A stretch of 64,000 nucleotides of DNA, taken from Acidobacteriota bacterium. Lineage in GTDB: Bacteria; Acidobacteriota; Terriglobia; Terriglobales; SCQP01. The notes beneath the pieces were generated by a model, which was given only the letters and a program-made list of their open reading frames with translations, ran no database searches and was not told the DNA's origin. The stretch is taken from positions 95,272-159,271 of the forward strand of contig JAJYIU010000004.1 in NCBI GenBank assembly GCA_021789895.1, in the 5' to 3' direction. Positions 39,939 through 49,500 of the stretch are shown piece after piece (within the stretch, counting starts at the first letter, position 1; every line of letters begins with the position of its first letter). Both the position numbers and the translations under genes were made by a program.

Positions 39939-40979
39939 TCAAAAAATCCGCAGCGGGGCGGGGCCGGAGGGTTCGACCGCGCCGATGCGGGCGGCGTCGA
40001 GGCCGGCGGCGAGCAGGTTTGCGAGTAGCGGATCGGCCTCTTCCGCCGGCAGCGCGATCAGCAGGCCGCCGGAGGTTTGGGGATCGTAAAGCAGAGCCAG
40101 CAACTCCGGCGCGAGCTGTGTGTCGTAGGCGACGGCGCATTCGGCGAAGGCGCGGTTGTTTTTCAGGCCCTGGGGCTGGAAGCGGAGGGCGTAGTCGAGC
40201 GCGCCGGGCAGCAGCGGCAATTTTCCGGCTTCGAGGCGGAGGGTGACCTTGCTGGCGAGGGCCATTTCGCGGGCGTGGCCAACGAGGCCGAAGCCGGTGA
40301 TGTCGGTGGCGGAGTGGGGATGGCATTCGAGCATGAGCTCGCAGGCGCGGCGGTTGAGGCGGCTCATGGACTCGACCGCGGCCTCGGCGTGGCTCTCGCG
40401 GCAGGCGCCGCGCTTGAGGGCGGTGCTGATGACGCCGGTGCCCAGGGGCTTGGTGAGGAGCAGGGCATCGCCGGGGCGGGCGGCGCTGTTGGGCAGGATG
40501 CGGCCGGGATGGATCAGGCCGGTGATGGCGTAGCCGAACTTGATCTCGTCGTCGCGGACGCTGTGGCCGCCGGCGAGGGTGCAGCCGGCTTCGAGCAGTT
40601 TTTCCTGGCCGCCGGCAAGGATGCCTTCGAGCAGGTCCCAATTTTCTTTTTCGGGGAAGCCGACGATGGAGAGCGCGGTCAGGGGGCGCCCGCCCATGGC
40701 GTAAATATCGCTGAGGGAGTTGGCGGCGGCGATGCGGCCGAAGCTGCGCGGATCATCCACGATGGGCGAGAAAAAGTCCACCGTCTGCACCAGCGCCAGC
40801 TCGTCGGAGAGACGATACACGCCGGCGTCGTCGGCCTGATCGAAGCCGACCAGCAGATTAGGATCGGGCGAGCGCGCGAGCTTGCCCAGGACCGCGTCCA
40901 ACACCGTTGGACTCAGTTTTCCGGCTCAACCCGCGGCCTTGGCCATTTCGGTCAGCCGCCGGGTGACGATTTCCGCCAT
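39939..40979 (-). CDS. selD: Selenide, water dikinase, selenocysteine-containing (in-frame TGA at 40926-40928 = Sec18)
   Basis: [67 protein letters not shown] upstream; the track splits it into ORFs 40926-41186 and 39939-40904. Confidence 0.9.
40896..40912 (-). promoter_or_regulatory. Putative bacterial SECIS apical hairpin
   Basis: RNA GUCCAAC-GGU-GUUGGAC, perfect 7-bp stem, 20 nt 3' of UGA to the loop. Confidence 0.75.
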
Positions 40980-41094
40980 GCGCCTCCTTTCCGCGCGGCA
41001 AGGGAGCGAGCCGCCGCGCCGATCTCCATCGCATTCCCAGCTTAGCGCCACCGGCGAGGCGGCGGTGTCCACCACGCCGGGCGGCAAGTGAAAT

Positions 41095-43521
41095 TCAATT
41101 CCGGATGTCGTACACGCCGGCATGGCGAAGCCAGATCTGCAGCCGGCGTCCATGTTCGGCGCGCTCGGCGGCGACGGTTTTGCCATTGACGCGCAGCGTG
41201 GCGGCGCCGGCGCCCGCCGGCATGCGCAGCCGCGCCACCACGCCGGATGGAAGAGTTAAATGCGCTTCCAGGCGATGAGCGGGGAGGGCGCGGTAGTTGG
41301 CCTGAACCAGCCCGTGCGGGGTAGGCTCGGCGCCGCGCGCCCAGCGCAGGCCTAACAGATCGGGGCGGATGCTCATGCGGCGGAAACCGGGCGCGAGCGG
41401 CTTGAGCCCGAGCACCTGCTCGGTCAGCCAGGCAGTGGGGCCGCTTGACCATCCATGCGCCAGGCTGACGAAATAGCCCATGCCATTGTCGGCCTGCAAA
41501 TGGCGGTGGAAATCGGTTTTGGGCCAGGAGGGATCGTAGGCTTCCCAGAAGCTGGTGGCGCCTTCGCGAATCATGCCGCCCCAGAACTGGCGGATCCAAT
41601 CGAGCGCGTGGCGGCGATGGCCGAGCGCGGCCATCGCGTCAATCACGTAGAAATTGTAATAAGGCGTGATCATTTGCCGGTGAGGGCGGGAGAGCGACTG
41701 CTGCCAGATGGCCCGGCGCTCGGCAGGCGAAGCCACGCCGGAAAATACCGCCATGGCATTGGGCTGCCAGCGATGGCCGAAGGTTTGGCCGGTGCGCAAT
41801 TGCGTCTGAGCGACCTGGAGCACGCGGCGGGCGTAGGCGGACCAGGCATGAGCCGCGGCGGTGTCGCCCATGCGGCGGAGCATCCAGGCGGCGTTGCGGA
41901 AAGCGCGGTAGAACTCGAGTTGCGTGGCGCGGCGGGTGGAGGGATTGTCGCCATAGAGGCCGGGCGACCAATCGATGAACGGCCAGGCATGGTGAGCGTT
42001 GTCGAAGCGCGCAGCCGGCATTTCGCTGCGCATGTAGCGCAGCAGCGCCAGCAGCGGCCGGTGGAGGGATTTCAAATATTCGAGATCGCCGGTGTGGAGG
42101 AAATAATCGCGCTCGCCCATCACCCAAAAAGCGGAGTAGCCGGGGATGCCGTTGACGTCATGCTGATGCGGGCGGGCGCTGTCGCCGACCAGGCGGTTCA
42201 AGGTGTCTTGCATTAGGAAATGGTCGGCGAAGACGGTGTCGATCACGCGGCCGCTGACGTCGAGATCGCCCATCCAGCGGCCGCGATCGCGCTTGGGAGC
42301 GTCCCAGATATCGTCGAGCATGCAGAGGTGAGCGGTGTAAGCGCCGGTGGCCCAGATGCGGTTCAAGAGCGGGTCAGAGGAGACGAAGCTGCCGCGGTAA
42401 TGAACGGGGTAGAAAATGCCGTCGAGGCGGATGGTCCGGAAGCGTTCCCAGCCGGCTTTACCGCCGGGGACAAATTGCAGCCGCACATAGCGGAAGGCGC
42501 TTTTGGGGCCGTAGGCCAGTCCCGAGGGCAGGGTATAAATCGGGGTTTCGCCGAGGTAGGGATGGAGTGTTTCCCCAAGCGACTCGCCGTAACTGGCGAT
42601 GACGAGCAGAGGCTGCGAGGCGACCGAGCGCAGCGCGATGCGGCCGGTGATCTCGCGGCCGAAATCGAGCACCAGGCTGGGCCAGGCGCTTTTGGGCGCG
42701 CCCGCCGGGACCCGCACCGCAAATCCGGAGCCGAGGGAGGCGGCGTGAAGCTGCCGGCGCGAATAGAGCGCCTGCAGATGGCGGAATTTGCCCGCGCCGG
42801 GCGCGACCTGGAGGACGCGCAGCGCCTGGACGGGCACACGCGCCAGGAAGGGCGAGATGCCGTCATAGCCCGGCCAGGCGTAAAGGCCGGAATCGGCGTT
42901 CCATTGGAAATTGTCAATGTGGCTCTCGATGGCGCCGAGGTCGCGGACCGGCTGCCAGGCGGAGAGATCGGGCTTGGACGCCGGCCAGCCGGCGGGGGCA
43001 TTGAGTCGGCAGTACCAATGCGCATCGCTCGTAACGAGCGCCGGGGCGAAGCGCTCGTAGGCGGCCGGCACGATCTTCGCCACCAGGCCTGCGCCCTTGC
43101 CGGTCACCGCAATTGCCAGCCAGTTATCTCCCGGCTGCAGGCTGACCGCATGGCTCCAGACCAGGGGGCGCAGGCGTCCGGGCTTGCGATTGTTTTGGCC
43201 GAGCGGTTTGCCGTTCAGCCAGACGCGGAAGCGGCTGGGGCCGGCGACATAGAGAGTCGCCTGCGGCGGCGGGGTGGCGACCTGAAACAGGCGCACGAAG
43301 TCGGGTTGGGCGGCTTTGGGCGCCTTGCCCGGGAGCCAGATATAGCGCTCGGGCAGGGGTTGATGCAGAGCCCGCTCCAGGCGGGGATGGCGGACTTGAG
43401 CAAATAAGTCCAGGCGGCGGACAGGAGCGCCGGGGAATTGGGATTGGGCCGCGGCGAAGACGGCGGCGGCGGGAAGGCAAAGGGCGAAAAACAGCTGGCG
43501 AAAACGTGGCATATTTTCCAT
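41095..43521 (-). CDS. GH78 alpha-L-rhamnosidase-like protein
   Basis: Signal peptide; DDIWDAPKRDRGRWMGDLDVSGR; VSLAHGWSSGPTAWLTEQVLG. Confidence 0.85.
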   Translation of the reverse strand: MENMPRFRQLFFALCLPAAAVFAAAQSQFPGAPVRRLDLFAQVRHPRLERALHQPLPERYIWLPGKAPKAAQPDFVRLFQVATPPPQATLYVAGPSRFRVWLNGKPLGQNNRKPGRLRPLVWSHAVSLQPGDNWLAIAVTGKGAGLVAKIVPAAYERFAPALVTSDAHWYCRLNAPAGWPASKPDLSAWQPVRDLGAIESHIDNFQWNADSGLYAWPGYDGISPFLARVPVQALRVLQVAPGAGKFRHLQALYSRRQLHAASLGSGFAVRVPAGAPKSAWPSLVLDFGREITGRIALRSVASQPLLVIASYGESLGETLHPYLGETPIYTLPSGLAYGPKSAFRYVRLQFVPGGKAGWERFRTIRLDGIFYPVHYRGSFVSSDPLLNRIWATGAYTAHLCMLDDIWDAPKRDRGRWMGDLDVSGRVIDTVFADHFLMQDTLNRLVGDSARPHQHDVNGIPGYSAFWVMGERDYFLHTGDLEYLKSLHRPLLALLRYMRSEMPAARFDNAHHAWPFIDWSPGLYGDNPSTRRATQLEFYRAFRNAAWMLRRMGDTAAAHAWSAYARRVLQVAQTQLRTGQTFGHRWQPNAMAVFSGVASPAERRAIWQQSLSRPHRQMITPYYNFYVIDAMAALGHRRHALDWIRQFWGGMIREGATSFWEAYDPSWPKTDFHRHLQADNGMGYFVSLAHGWSSGPTAWLTEQVLGLKPLAPGFRRMSIRPDLLGLRWARGAEPTPHGLVQANYRALPAHRLEAHLTLPSGVVARLRMPAGAGAATLRVNGKTVAAERAEHGRRLQIWLRHAGVYDIRN

Positions 43522-43660
43522 TCCGTTGCAGAATTAAAGCAGGGCCTGGCGACGGGCCGCAGCCGCCGGCGAAACTCATCCTACGGCCAAAGTGGAAGGC
43601 CGGGCAAATCGCGCGCCCGGCGGGTGAGCGCCAAATGGGCCGAGAGGAGACCGCACGGCA

Positions 43661-44557
43661 ATGATCGATTCCGCCATTCCCATCGTTCGCAAAGCGGTTT
43701 TTCCCGCGGCCGGGCTGGGCACCCGTTTTTTGCCTGCCACCAAGGCGCAGCCCAAGGAAATGCTGCCGCTGGTGGACAAGCCGATCATACAGTACGGCGT
43801 GGAAGAAGTGCTGGAATCCGGCCTGGATAACATCATCATGATCACCGGCCGGGGAAAGAACTCGATCGAGGACCATTTCGACGTCAGCTTCGAGCTGGAG
43901 CGCATTCTGGAGGAGAAAGGCAAAACCGACCTGCTGAAGGTGGTGCGCGAGATCTCCGACATGCTGCACATCGCCTACGTGCGCCAGAAAGAGGCGCTGG
44001 GGCTGGGACACGCGGTGCTGACGGTGCGCGAACTGGTGGGACAGGAGCCGTTTGCGGTGCTGCTGGCCGACGACGTGATAGACGCCGATACTCCGGTGCT
44101 GCGCCAGATGTTGGACGTGTACGAGGCCACCGGGCACAGCGTGATCGCGGTCGAGCAGGTGAAGCAGGAGGCGATTTCCAGCTATGGCGTGGTGCAGATC
44201 GAGCCCTGGGATGATAAGCGCTTTTCCGGGCCGGTGTATCGCATCCACGACATGGTGGAAAAGCCCAAGCCGCAGCATGCGCCCTCGGACCTGGCGGTGG
44301 TCGGGCGATATATTTTGACTCCGGCGATTTTCGAATTTCTCGAAACCACACCCCGGGGAGCGGGAGGAGAAATCCAATTGACCGACGCGCTGCGCGGGCT
44401 GGCGCGGCGGGAGCCGATTCACGCCTTGCGCTTTCAGGGGCGGCGGCACGACACCGGCGACAAGCTGGGCTTTCTGCAGGCCACGGTGGAGCTGGCGTTG
44501 AAGCGATCCGACCTGGGAAAGGCGTTCCGCGAGTATTTGAAAACGCTGCCGCTATGA
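43661..44557 (+). CDS. galU: UTP--glucose-1-phosphate uridylyltransferase
   Basis: RKAVFPAAGLGTRFLPATKAQPKEMLPLVDKPIIQYGVEE. Confidence 0.95.
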   Translation: MIDSAIPIVRKAVFPAAGLGTRFLPATKAQPKEMLPLVDKPIIQYGVEEVLESGLDNIIMITGRGKNSIEDHFDVSFELERILEEKGKTDLLKVVREISDMLHIAYVRQKEALGLGHAVLTVRELVGQEPFAVLLADDVIDADTPVLRQMLDVYEATGHSVIAVEQVKQEAISSYGVVQIEPWDDKRFSGPVYRIHDMVEKPKPQHAPSDLAVVGRYILTPAIFEFLETTPRGAGGEIQLTDALRGLARREPIHALRFQGRRHDTGDKLGFLQATVELALKRSDLGKAFREYLKTLPL

Positions 44558-45240
44558 AGGGGATGCGCGGCGGGGAAAGGCGCGGCCGCAGAGCCGCGGC
44601 CGGCGCGGAGCGGGGAAGCCGGCCGCCGGCGGAGGCGGCGCCGCTGGCGCGGGAGTTTTTCGAGCGGCCGCCGCTGGAGGTGGCGCCCGCGCTGCTGGGT
44701 AAATTACTGCTGCGGCGCTGGCGCGGAATCTGGCTTGCCGGGCGCATCGTCGAGGTGGAAGCGTACCTGGGACGCGAGGACCCGGCGGCGCATGCCTGGC
44801 GCGGGCCGACGCCGCGCAATCGCGTGCTCTTCGGGCCCGCCGGCCATGCTTACGTCTATCTGATCTACGGGCTGCATACTTGCCTGAACGTTTCCACCCT
44901 GCCGGCGGGGGAGGCGGGCTGCGTACTTTTACGCGCGCTGCAGCCGGCGATGGCGGGCGCGGCGGGGCCCGGCGGCGAAACTACGCCGAAAACAATGAGC
45001 GGGCCCGGGCGGCTGACGCGGGTGCTGCACATCGGACGGGCGCTGAATGGGCGCGACCTGACGCAGGCGGGGGATTTGTATCTCGCCGACGACGGCTGGC
45101 CGGCCCGGCTGGCGGAAGCGGAACGGCGGGAGTGGAGCGAAATCCGCGTCACGCGGCGCATCGGCATCAGCCGCGCGCGCGAGCTGCCGGCGCGTTTTTA
45201 TTTGGCGGCCTCGCGGGCGGTATCGGGGCCGCGTCAGTGA
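44554..45240 (+). CDS. DNA-3-methyladenine glycosylase (AAG/MPG family)
   Basis: VEAYLGREDPAAHAWRGPTPRNRVLFGPAGHAYVYLIYGLHTCLNV; ATGA overlap with galU. Confidence 0.92.
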   Translation: MKGMRGGERRGRRAAAGAERGSRPPAEAAPLAREFFERPPLEVAPALLGKLLLRRWRGIWLAGRIVEVEAYLGREDPAAHAWRGPTPRNRVLFGPAGHAYVYLIYGLHTCLNVSTLPAGEAGCVLLRALQPAMAGAAGPGGETTPKTMSGPGRLTRVLHIGRALNGRDLTQAGDLYLADDGWPARLAEAERREWSEIRVTRRIGISRARELPARFYLAASRAVSGPRQ

Positions 45241-45399
45241 TGAGCGCGGCGCCGGCCGCAAGTGGAAAAAGACGGACCGGCGTTGCAGGTCACTGGTTCA
45301 TCATCAGAAAAAAAGCTTAGAGAAGCGAACGCGGCATTGCGCCTTGGGCCCGGCGCGGCTATACTCCACCTAGCCTGCCAGCAGCGGGCGATCGCAGCT

Positions 45400-45681
45400 A
45401 TGGCCACTGAACCCAAAACAATTCCTGTCCTCCCTGTCCGCGAGATGGATGATTTTTTAAAACTGGAATCCAAGATCGAGCGCGTGGCGGAAGAGCTGCG
45501 GCTGGCGCGCGAGGCGCGGCTGCGCGCCGAACAGGAAACGCATGCCTGGAAGACGCGCCTTGGCGAGCTCAAAGAGAATTTCAACCGGCTGGAAAAAGAA
45601 GTGATTGCCTTGCGCAAGGAGCGCGAGGAAGTGCAGCAGCGAGTGCAGAAAATCATGGGCCTGGTGGACGCCCTGGCCTGA
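45400..45681 (+). CDS. Short coiled-coil protein upstream of zapA
   Basis: Heptad-rich 93 aa; ATG 45400, later than track start. Confidence 0.7.
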   Translation: MATEPKTIPVLPVREMDDFLKLESKIERVAEELRLAREARLRAEQETHAWKTRLGELKENFNRLEKEVIALRKEREEVQQRVQKIMGLVDALA

Positions 45682-45719
45682 CCGGCGCGCGGGCCGGCGG
45701 AGGCGGGAAGGAAAGCGGC

Positions 45720-46031
45720 ATGGTCAAGACCGTGACCCGGGTGGAGATCTACGATCAGACCTATAGCATTGCCGGGGACAACGACGCCGAATACGTGCGC
45801 CGGCTGGCGGCAAACCTCGACGCCCGCATGCGCCGCATCGCCCGGCAGGCCAAGGTGGTGGATTCGGTTCGGGTCGCGATTCTGACGGCCATGAACCTGG
45901 CCGATGAACTGGAGTCGCTGCAGGCGAGAAACGAGCAGCTCGAGCGCGCGGTGCAGGAGAAAACCGCCAGTTATAACGCGATCCTCGACCGCGCCCTGTC
46001 CTATAAAGGCGAAGGCATCAGCGTCGCCTGA
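45720..46031 (+). CDS. zapA: Cell division protein ZapA
   Basis: VTRVEIYDQTYSIAGDNDAEYVRRLAANLDARM. Confidence 0.88.
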   Translation: MVKTVTRVEIYDQTYSIAGDNDAEYVRRLAANLDARMRRIARQAKVVDSVRVAILTAMNLADELESLQARNEQLERAVQEKTASYNAILDRALSYKGEGISVA

Positions 46032-46044
46032 AGACGGATTCCTG

Positions 46045-46195
46045 AAACCCGCCAGCCAATCGCCAACCGCGGGTGCTGCGCAATTGCTACGGAATGCATA
46101 GGGCGATGGCGGACCGGCCTCGCATTTTCAAATGAATGGCGGGCAACCAGTACGATTGCAACCGCAATGCGCGGAACCCGCATGACATAAGACGC
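46045..46195 (+). ncRNA. ssrS: Candidate 6S RNA
   Basis: Directly downstream of zapA; closing stem GCGGGT..GCGC(A)ATTG (46069-46086) pairs with CAATGCGC..ACCCGC (46165-46181); apical CATTT/AAATG; boundaries approximate. Confidence 0.5.
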
Positions 46196-47041
46196 ATGAG
46201 CAGCGATTTTCGGGCGCGACGGAGCGGCGTTCGCTACAATCAAAGATTGCGCGTACTGTTTATCGGCGATATTTTCGGCAGCCCGGGGCGCGAGACCGTG
46301 CGCCGGCATTTACCCGCGCTGTTGCCGCGCTACGACCTGGTGATTGCGAACGGCGAAAACGCCGCCGGCGGTTTCGGCCTGACAGGCGAGCTGGCGGAGG
46401 AGCTGTTCGAGCTCGGGGTCGGGGTCATTACCACCGGCAATCACGTTTGGGATCGCAAGGAACTGGCGGCGTATTACCGCGATCTCCCCGAGCCGGCGGC
46501 GCGGGTGCTGCGCCCGGCCAATTTTCCTCCCGGCCTGCCCGGGGCGGGGCTTTACCAGGGCCGCACGCGGACGGGCGAAGCCTACGCCGTGCTCAACCTG
46601 CAAGGGCGGGTGTTTTTACCGGCGATTGACTGTCCCTTCCGCAAGGCCGACGAGCTGCTGCAAACGCTACCCGGCGAGTGCCACACAGTGGTGGTGGATT
46701 TTCACGCCGAGGCGACCAGCGAGAAGCAGGCGATGGGGTGGTACCTGGATGGCCGGGTGAGCGGCGTGCTGGGCACGCATACGCACGTTCCCACCGCCGA
46801 CGAACGCATTCTGCCCAAAGGGACAGCGTTTCAAACCGACGTGGGCATGTCCGGCCCCTATGCCGGCATCATCGGCTGCCGCCCGGAAGACGTGCTGCCG
46901 CGCTTTCTGACCGCCCGCGTCGGGCGGTTGAATCCTGCTCGCGACGATTTGCGGCTTTGCGGCGCCGAACTGGAAACCGATGCGAACGGGCGCGCGACGG
47001 CGATTCGCCGGATTGAGCTGAAGCATCCCGGATCAGGCTGA
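46196..47041 (+). CDS. YmdB/TIGR00282-type metallophosphoesterase (start 46196 or TTG 46247)
   Basis: RVLFIGDIFGSPGRETVRRHLP, NGENAAGGFGLT, TGNHVWDRKEL, GTHTHVPTADERILP. Confidence 0.92.
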   Translation: MSSDFRARRSGVRYNQRLRVLFIGDIFGSPGRETVRRHLPALLPRYDLVIANGENAAGGFGLTGELAEELFELGVGVITTGNHVWDRKELAAYYRDLPEPAARVLRPANFPPGLPGAGLYQGRTRTGEAYAVLNLQGRVFLPAIDCPFRKADELLQTLPGECHTVVVDFHAEATSEKQAMGWYLDGRVSGVLGTHTHVPTADERILPKGTAFQTDVGMSGPYAGIIGCRPEDVLPRFLTARVGRLNPARDDLRLCGAELETDANGRATAIRRIELKHPGSG

Positions 47042-47081
47042 GCGCCGGCCGCAGAGCCGCCTTATTTCTGCGGATGTGGTT

Positions 47082-48494
47082 TCAGTGCGGGATGCGGCTG
47101 CCGCCGCCGATATGCCCGCCTCCCCCGGCGGGGCCGCCGCCACCGACACGTGAAACTGGCGGCGAGGAGAGCATGCCGCCTGAGACCGGCACGTTCCCGG
47201 ATTCGGAAGCGTTCATGCTGCCGGGATAGCCGGCATTGCCGCTACCGCTCCGGTTGCTCGAGCCTTCCCCGGGACGTCCGTAGTTTTGCTCGCGCCAGGA
47301 CCAATAGCGAGCGGTGGAGATGGCGCGATTCCAGGCCGAACGCTGGGCGCGAGTCATGTGCGAGATCTGGGCGCGGGTAGGGATGGCGGGACGCGAGCGG
47401 CGTGCGATCAAGCCGCGGATCGGGTGAGCGCCACGCACGGCCGCTCCGCCGTGAACGGTGGCATTGGCGGTGATGATCTTTTTGCGCACCGGCGGCGGGG
47501 GTGGCGGAGGCGGACGCCTGGGCGGGGTGAAGGTCGGGCCGCCCGGGACATAAAAAGCGGTGGGCATGGGCGCAAACGACCAGAAGTCGTTCGATGGCGT
47601 CCAGCACCAGCCGGCCGTTCCCATCATCCAGGCGCCGAAATGGAAAGGCAGCCAGCCCCAAGGGTAGAAGGAATCCCAGACATAGCCGACGGATGGGTCG
47701 TAATACCAGATGCCGTTGTTATATGGGCTCCAGCCGGCCGCCATGCCCAGGGGCTGCCAGCAGTCGTTATCCCAAGTGCCATAGGTGCCGAGTTCGGCCA
47801 GACCGAAGCTGAAAGGGCTATTGAGACCGCTCAAGGAGTTGACTTCCACAATCTGGTTGCGCTGGTGGTTCCAGGCGTCCCAGCGGTCGCGCACATGATC
47901 GTTGGCCAGCGATGCGGGCTCGCCGGCGACGAGCGTGAGCTGATCGTTTTTATTGAGCTTATACGGCAGCCCGCCGGAGACCAGATTCAGATGGCCGTCG
48001 AGCACCAGCACGTCGGCGGAGGACCCGCTCATCATGACTCGAAATTCGCTTTTGCCGAAGGGCAGGGTGATCAGCCCTTCCGGCAGCCGCAGTCGGAAGC
48101 CGCGGGTGGTGTGCTTGCGGCGCAAGTTCAGATAGATCGTGCCGCTGATGGGGCGCACCGTGGTCAGACGCACGCGATTGAGCAATGCCAATTCGGTGAA
48201 GCCGGCGGAGGAATTGGGAATCAGGCGGATTGTCGAGCCGTCTTCCAGTTCGACTTCGGCGCGGGCGTTCGCGCCGGTGCGCACTGTCTCGCCCTCGGTG
48301 ACGGGCGCATTGATCAGGCCTCGCTGCCACGCCCGGCCGGGGAACTTGACCTGCACCGGCCCGCTGACCAGGCTCAAACGCACGATGCGAACGTGGGAAA
48401 TGGTTTCCGCCGCCGCCGGTTTCTTCGGCTTGCCCCAGGCCATCAGCGAGAGGCCGGCCAGGCCGGCAATTGCAAACACGCGTGGTAATGACAT
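47082..48494 (-). CDS. FecR-domain protein with W/Y-rich and Pro/Gly-rich C-terminus
   Basis: VTEGETVRTGANARAEVELEDGSTIRL; YDPSVGYVWDSFYPWGWLPFHFG. Confidence 0.8.
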   Translation of the reverse strand: MSLPRVFAIAGLAGLSLMAWGKPKKPAAAETISHVRIVRLSLVSGPVQVKFPGRAWQRGLINAPVTEGETVRTGANARAEVELEDGSTIRLIPNSSAGFTELALLNRVRLTTVRPISGTIYLNLRRKHTTRGFRLRLPEGLITLPFGKSEFRVMMSGSSADVLVLDGHLNLVSGGLPYKLNKNDQLTLVAGEPASLANDHVRDRWDAWNHQRNQIVEVNSLSGLNSPFSFGLAELGTYGTWDNDCWQPLGMAAGWSPYNNGIWYYDPSVGYVWDSFYPWGWLPFHFGAWMMGTAGWCWTPSNDFWSFAPMPTAFYVPGGPTFTPPRRPPPPPPPPVRKKIITANATVHGGAAVRGAHPIRGLIARRSRPAIPTRAQISHMTRAQRSAWNRAISTARYWSWREQNYGRPGEGSSNRSGSGNAGYPGSMNASESGNVPVSGGMLSSPPVSRVGGGGPAGGGGHIGGGSRIPH

Positions 48495-48685
48495 GGATTG
48501 CCTCCCGCGAACGGGATTGCATGACTGTTGAGTCCTAGGTTTATCTTCGCGCGGTGGCGCGCCAAGTCAAGCAAAATGACAGCCCGCGGGATAGGTTAAG
48601 CTTAAGCATTTCTTAAGCTTGCGTTCGGATGCGGAGAAACTAGCGAGCGCCTGCCGAGGGTGGCGTTCCGCGATAAAATCCACTT

Positions 48686-49480
48686 ATGCCCCGATGGCTT
48701 CTCCGAATGCGTTCCGGCTCGCGGCCGGCAATCTTTTTTCTGGCTGTGACTTTGCTGGCGACGGCCGGGTGGAGTTCCAACGCGGTGTTATTCGTGCATC
48801 CGCGCCCGGCGCCAGGTTTCAATCTGATCACGGTTAATCATCGTCCGCTCCGCTTGCAGCAGTTTCGCGGCAAGGTGGTGCTGCTGAATTTCTGGGCGAC
48901 CTGGTGCGGACCGTGCCGGATGGAGATACCGGAGCTGATCCATTTGCAAAGCCAGTACGCCGGTAAGCTGCAGATTCTGGGACTTTCGGTGGATACCGGA
49001 GACGGCGTGCGGCGGCTGGTGAAAGACTTCGCCGGGCAGATGGCAATGAATTATCCGGTGGCGATTGCCTCCGAGGCGCTGCAGCGCAGCTATGGCGGGA
49101 TACGCTATACCCCGACCAGCGTGCTGATTGACCCGAACGGACGGATCGAACAGGTGCTGGAAGGACTGCGCAGCTATGACGAGTTCAATACCGACATCCG
49201 CGCCCTGCTGCACCTGCCCTTCAGCGGGCAAATCGTACGCGTGAACGAGTTGTCGCCGAACGGGAAAGTAAGCACGCTGAACATTCCCGGGCTGCGCGCG
49301 GCGCTGCATTCGCTGACGGCGTCGCAGCGCGAAGAAGCGTTAAAGGAACTGAACGGGACGCAATGCGATTGCGGCTGCCGCTGGTCGCTGGCCTCCTGCC
49401 GGGTCAAAGATCCGCACTGCGGCTACAGTCTGCCGGAGGCGCTGGCGCTGATTCGGAAAATCAAGGCCGGGAAGCGCTAA
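48686..49480 (+). CDS. TlpA-like thioredoxin-fold protein with Cys-rich tail
   Basis: VVLLNFWATWCGPCRMEIPEL; CDCGCRWSLASCRVKDPHCGYS. Confidence 0.88.
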   Translation: MPRWLLRMRSGSRPAIFFLAVTLLATAGWSSNAVLFVHPRPAPGFNLITVNHRPLRLQQFRGKVVLLNFWATWCGPCRMEIPELIHLQSQYAGKLQILGLSVDTGDGVRRLVKDFAGQMAMNYPVAIASEALQRSYGGIRYTPTSVLIDPNGRIEQVLEGLRSYDEFNTDIRALLHLPFSGQIVRVNELSPNGKVSTLNIPGLRAALHSLTASQREEALKELNGTQCDCGCRWSLASCRVKDPHCGYSLPEALALIRKIKAGKR

Positions 49481-49500
49481 AGGAAGCCGCGGCGCGCGGG

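Noticed and set aside
40926-41186. 86-aa ORF MAKPSPPSAPN...MAKAAG as separate protein
   Set aside because: Only its last 17 residues are real: they are the N-terminus of Sec-containing SelD.
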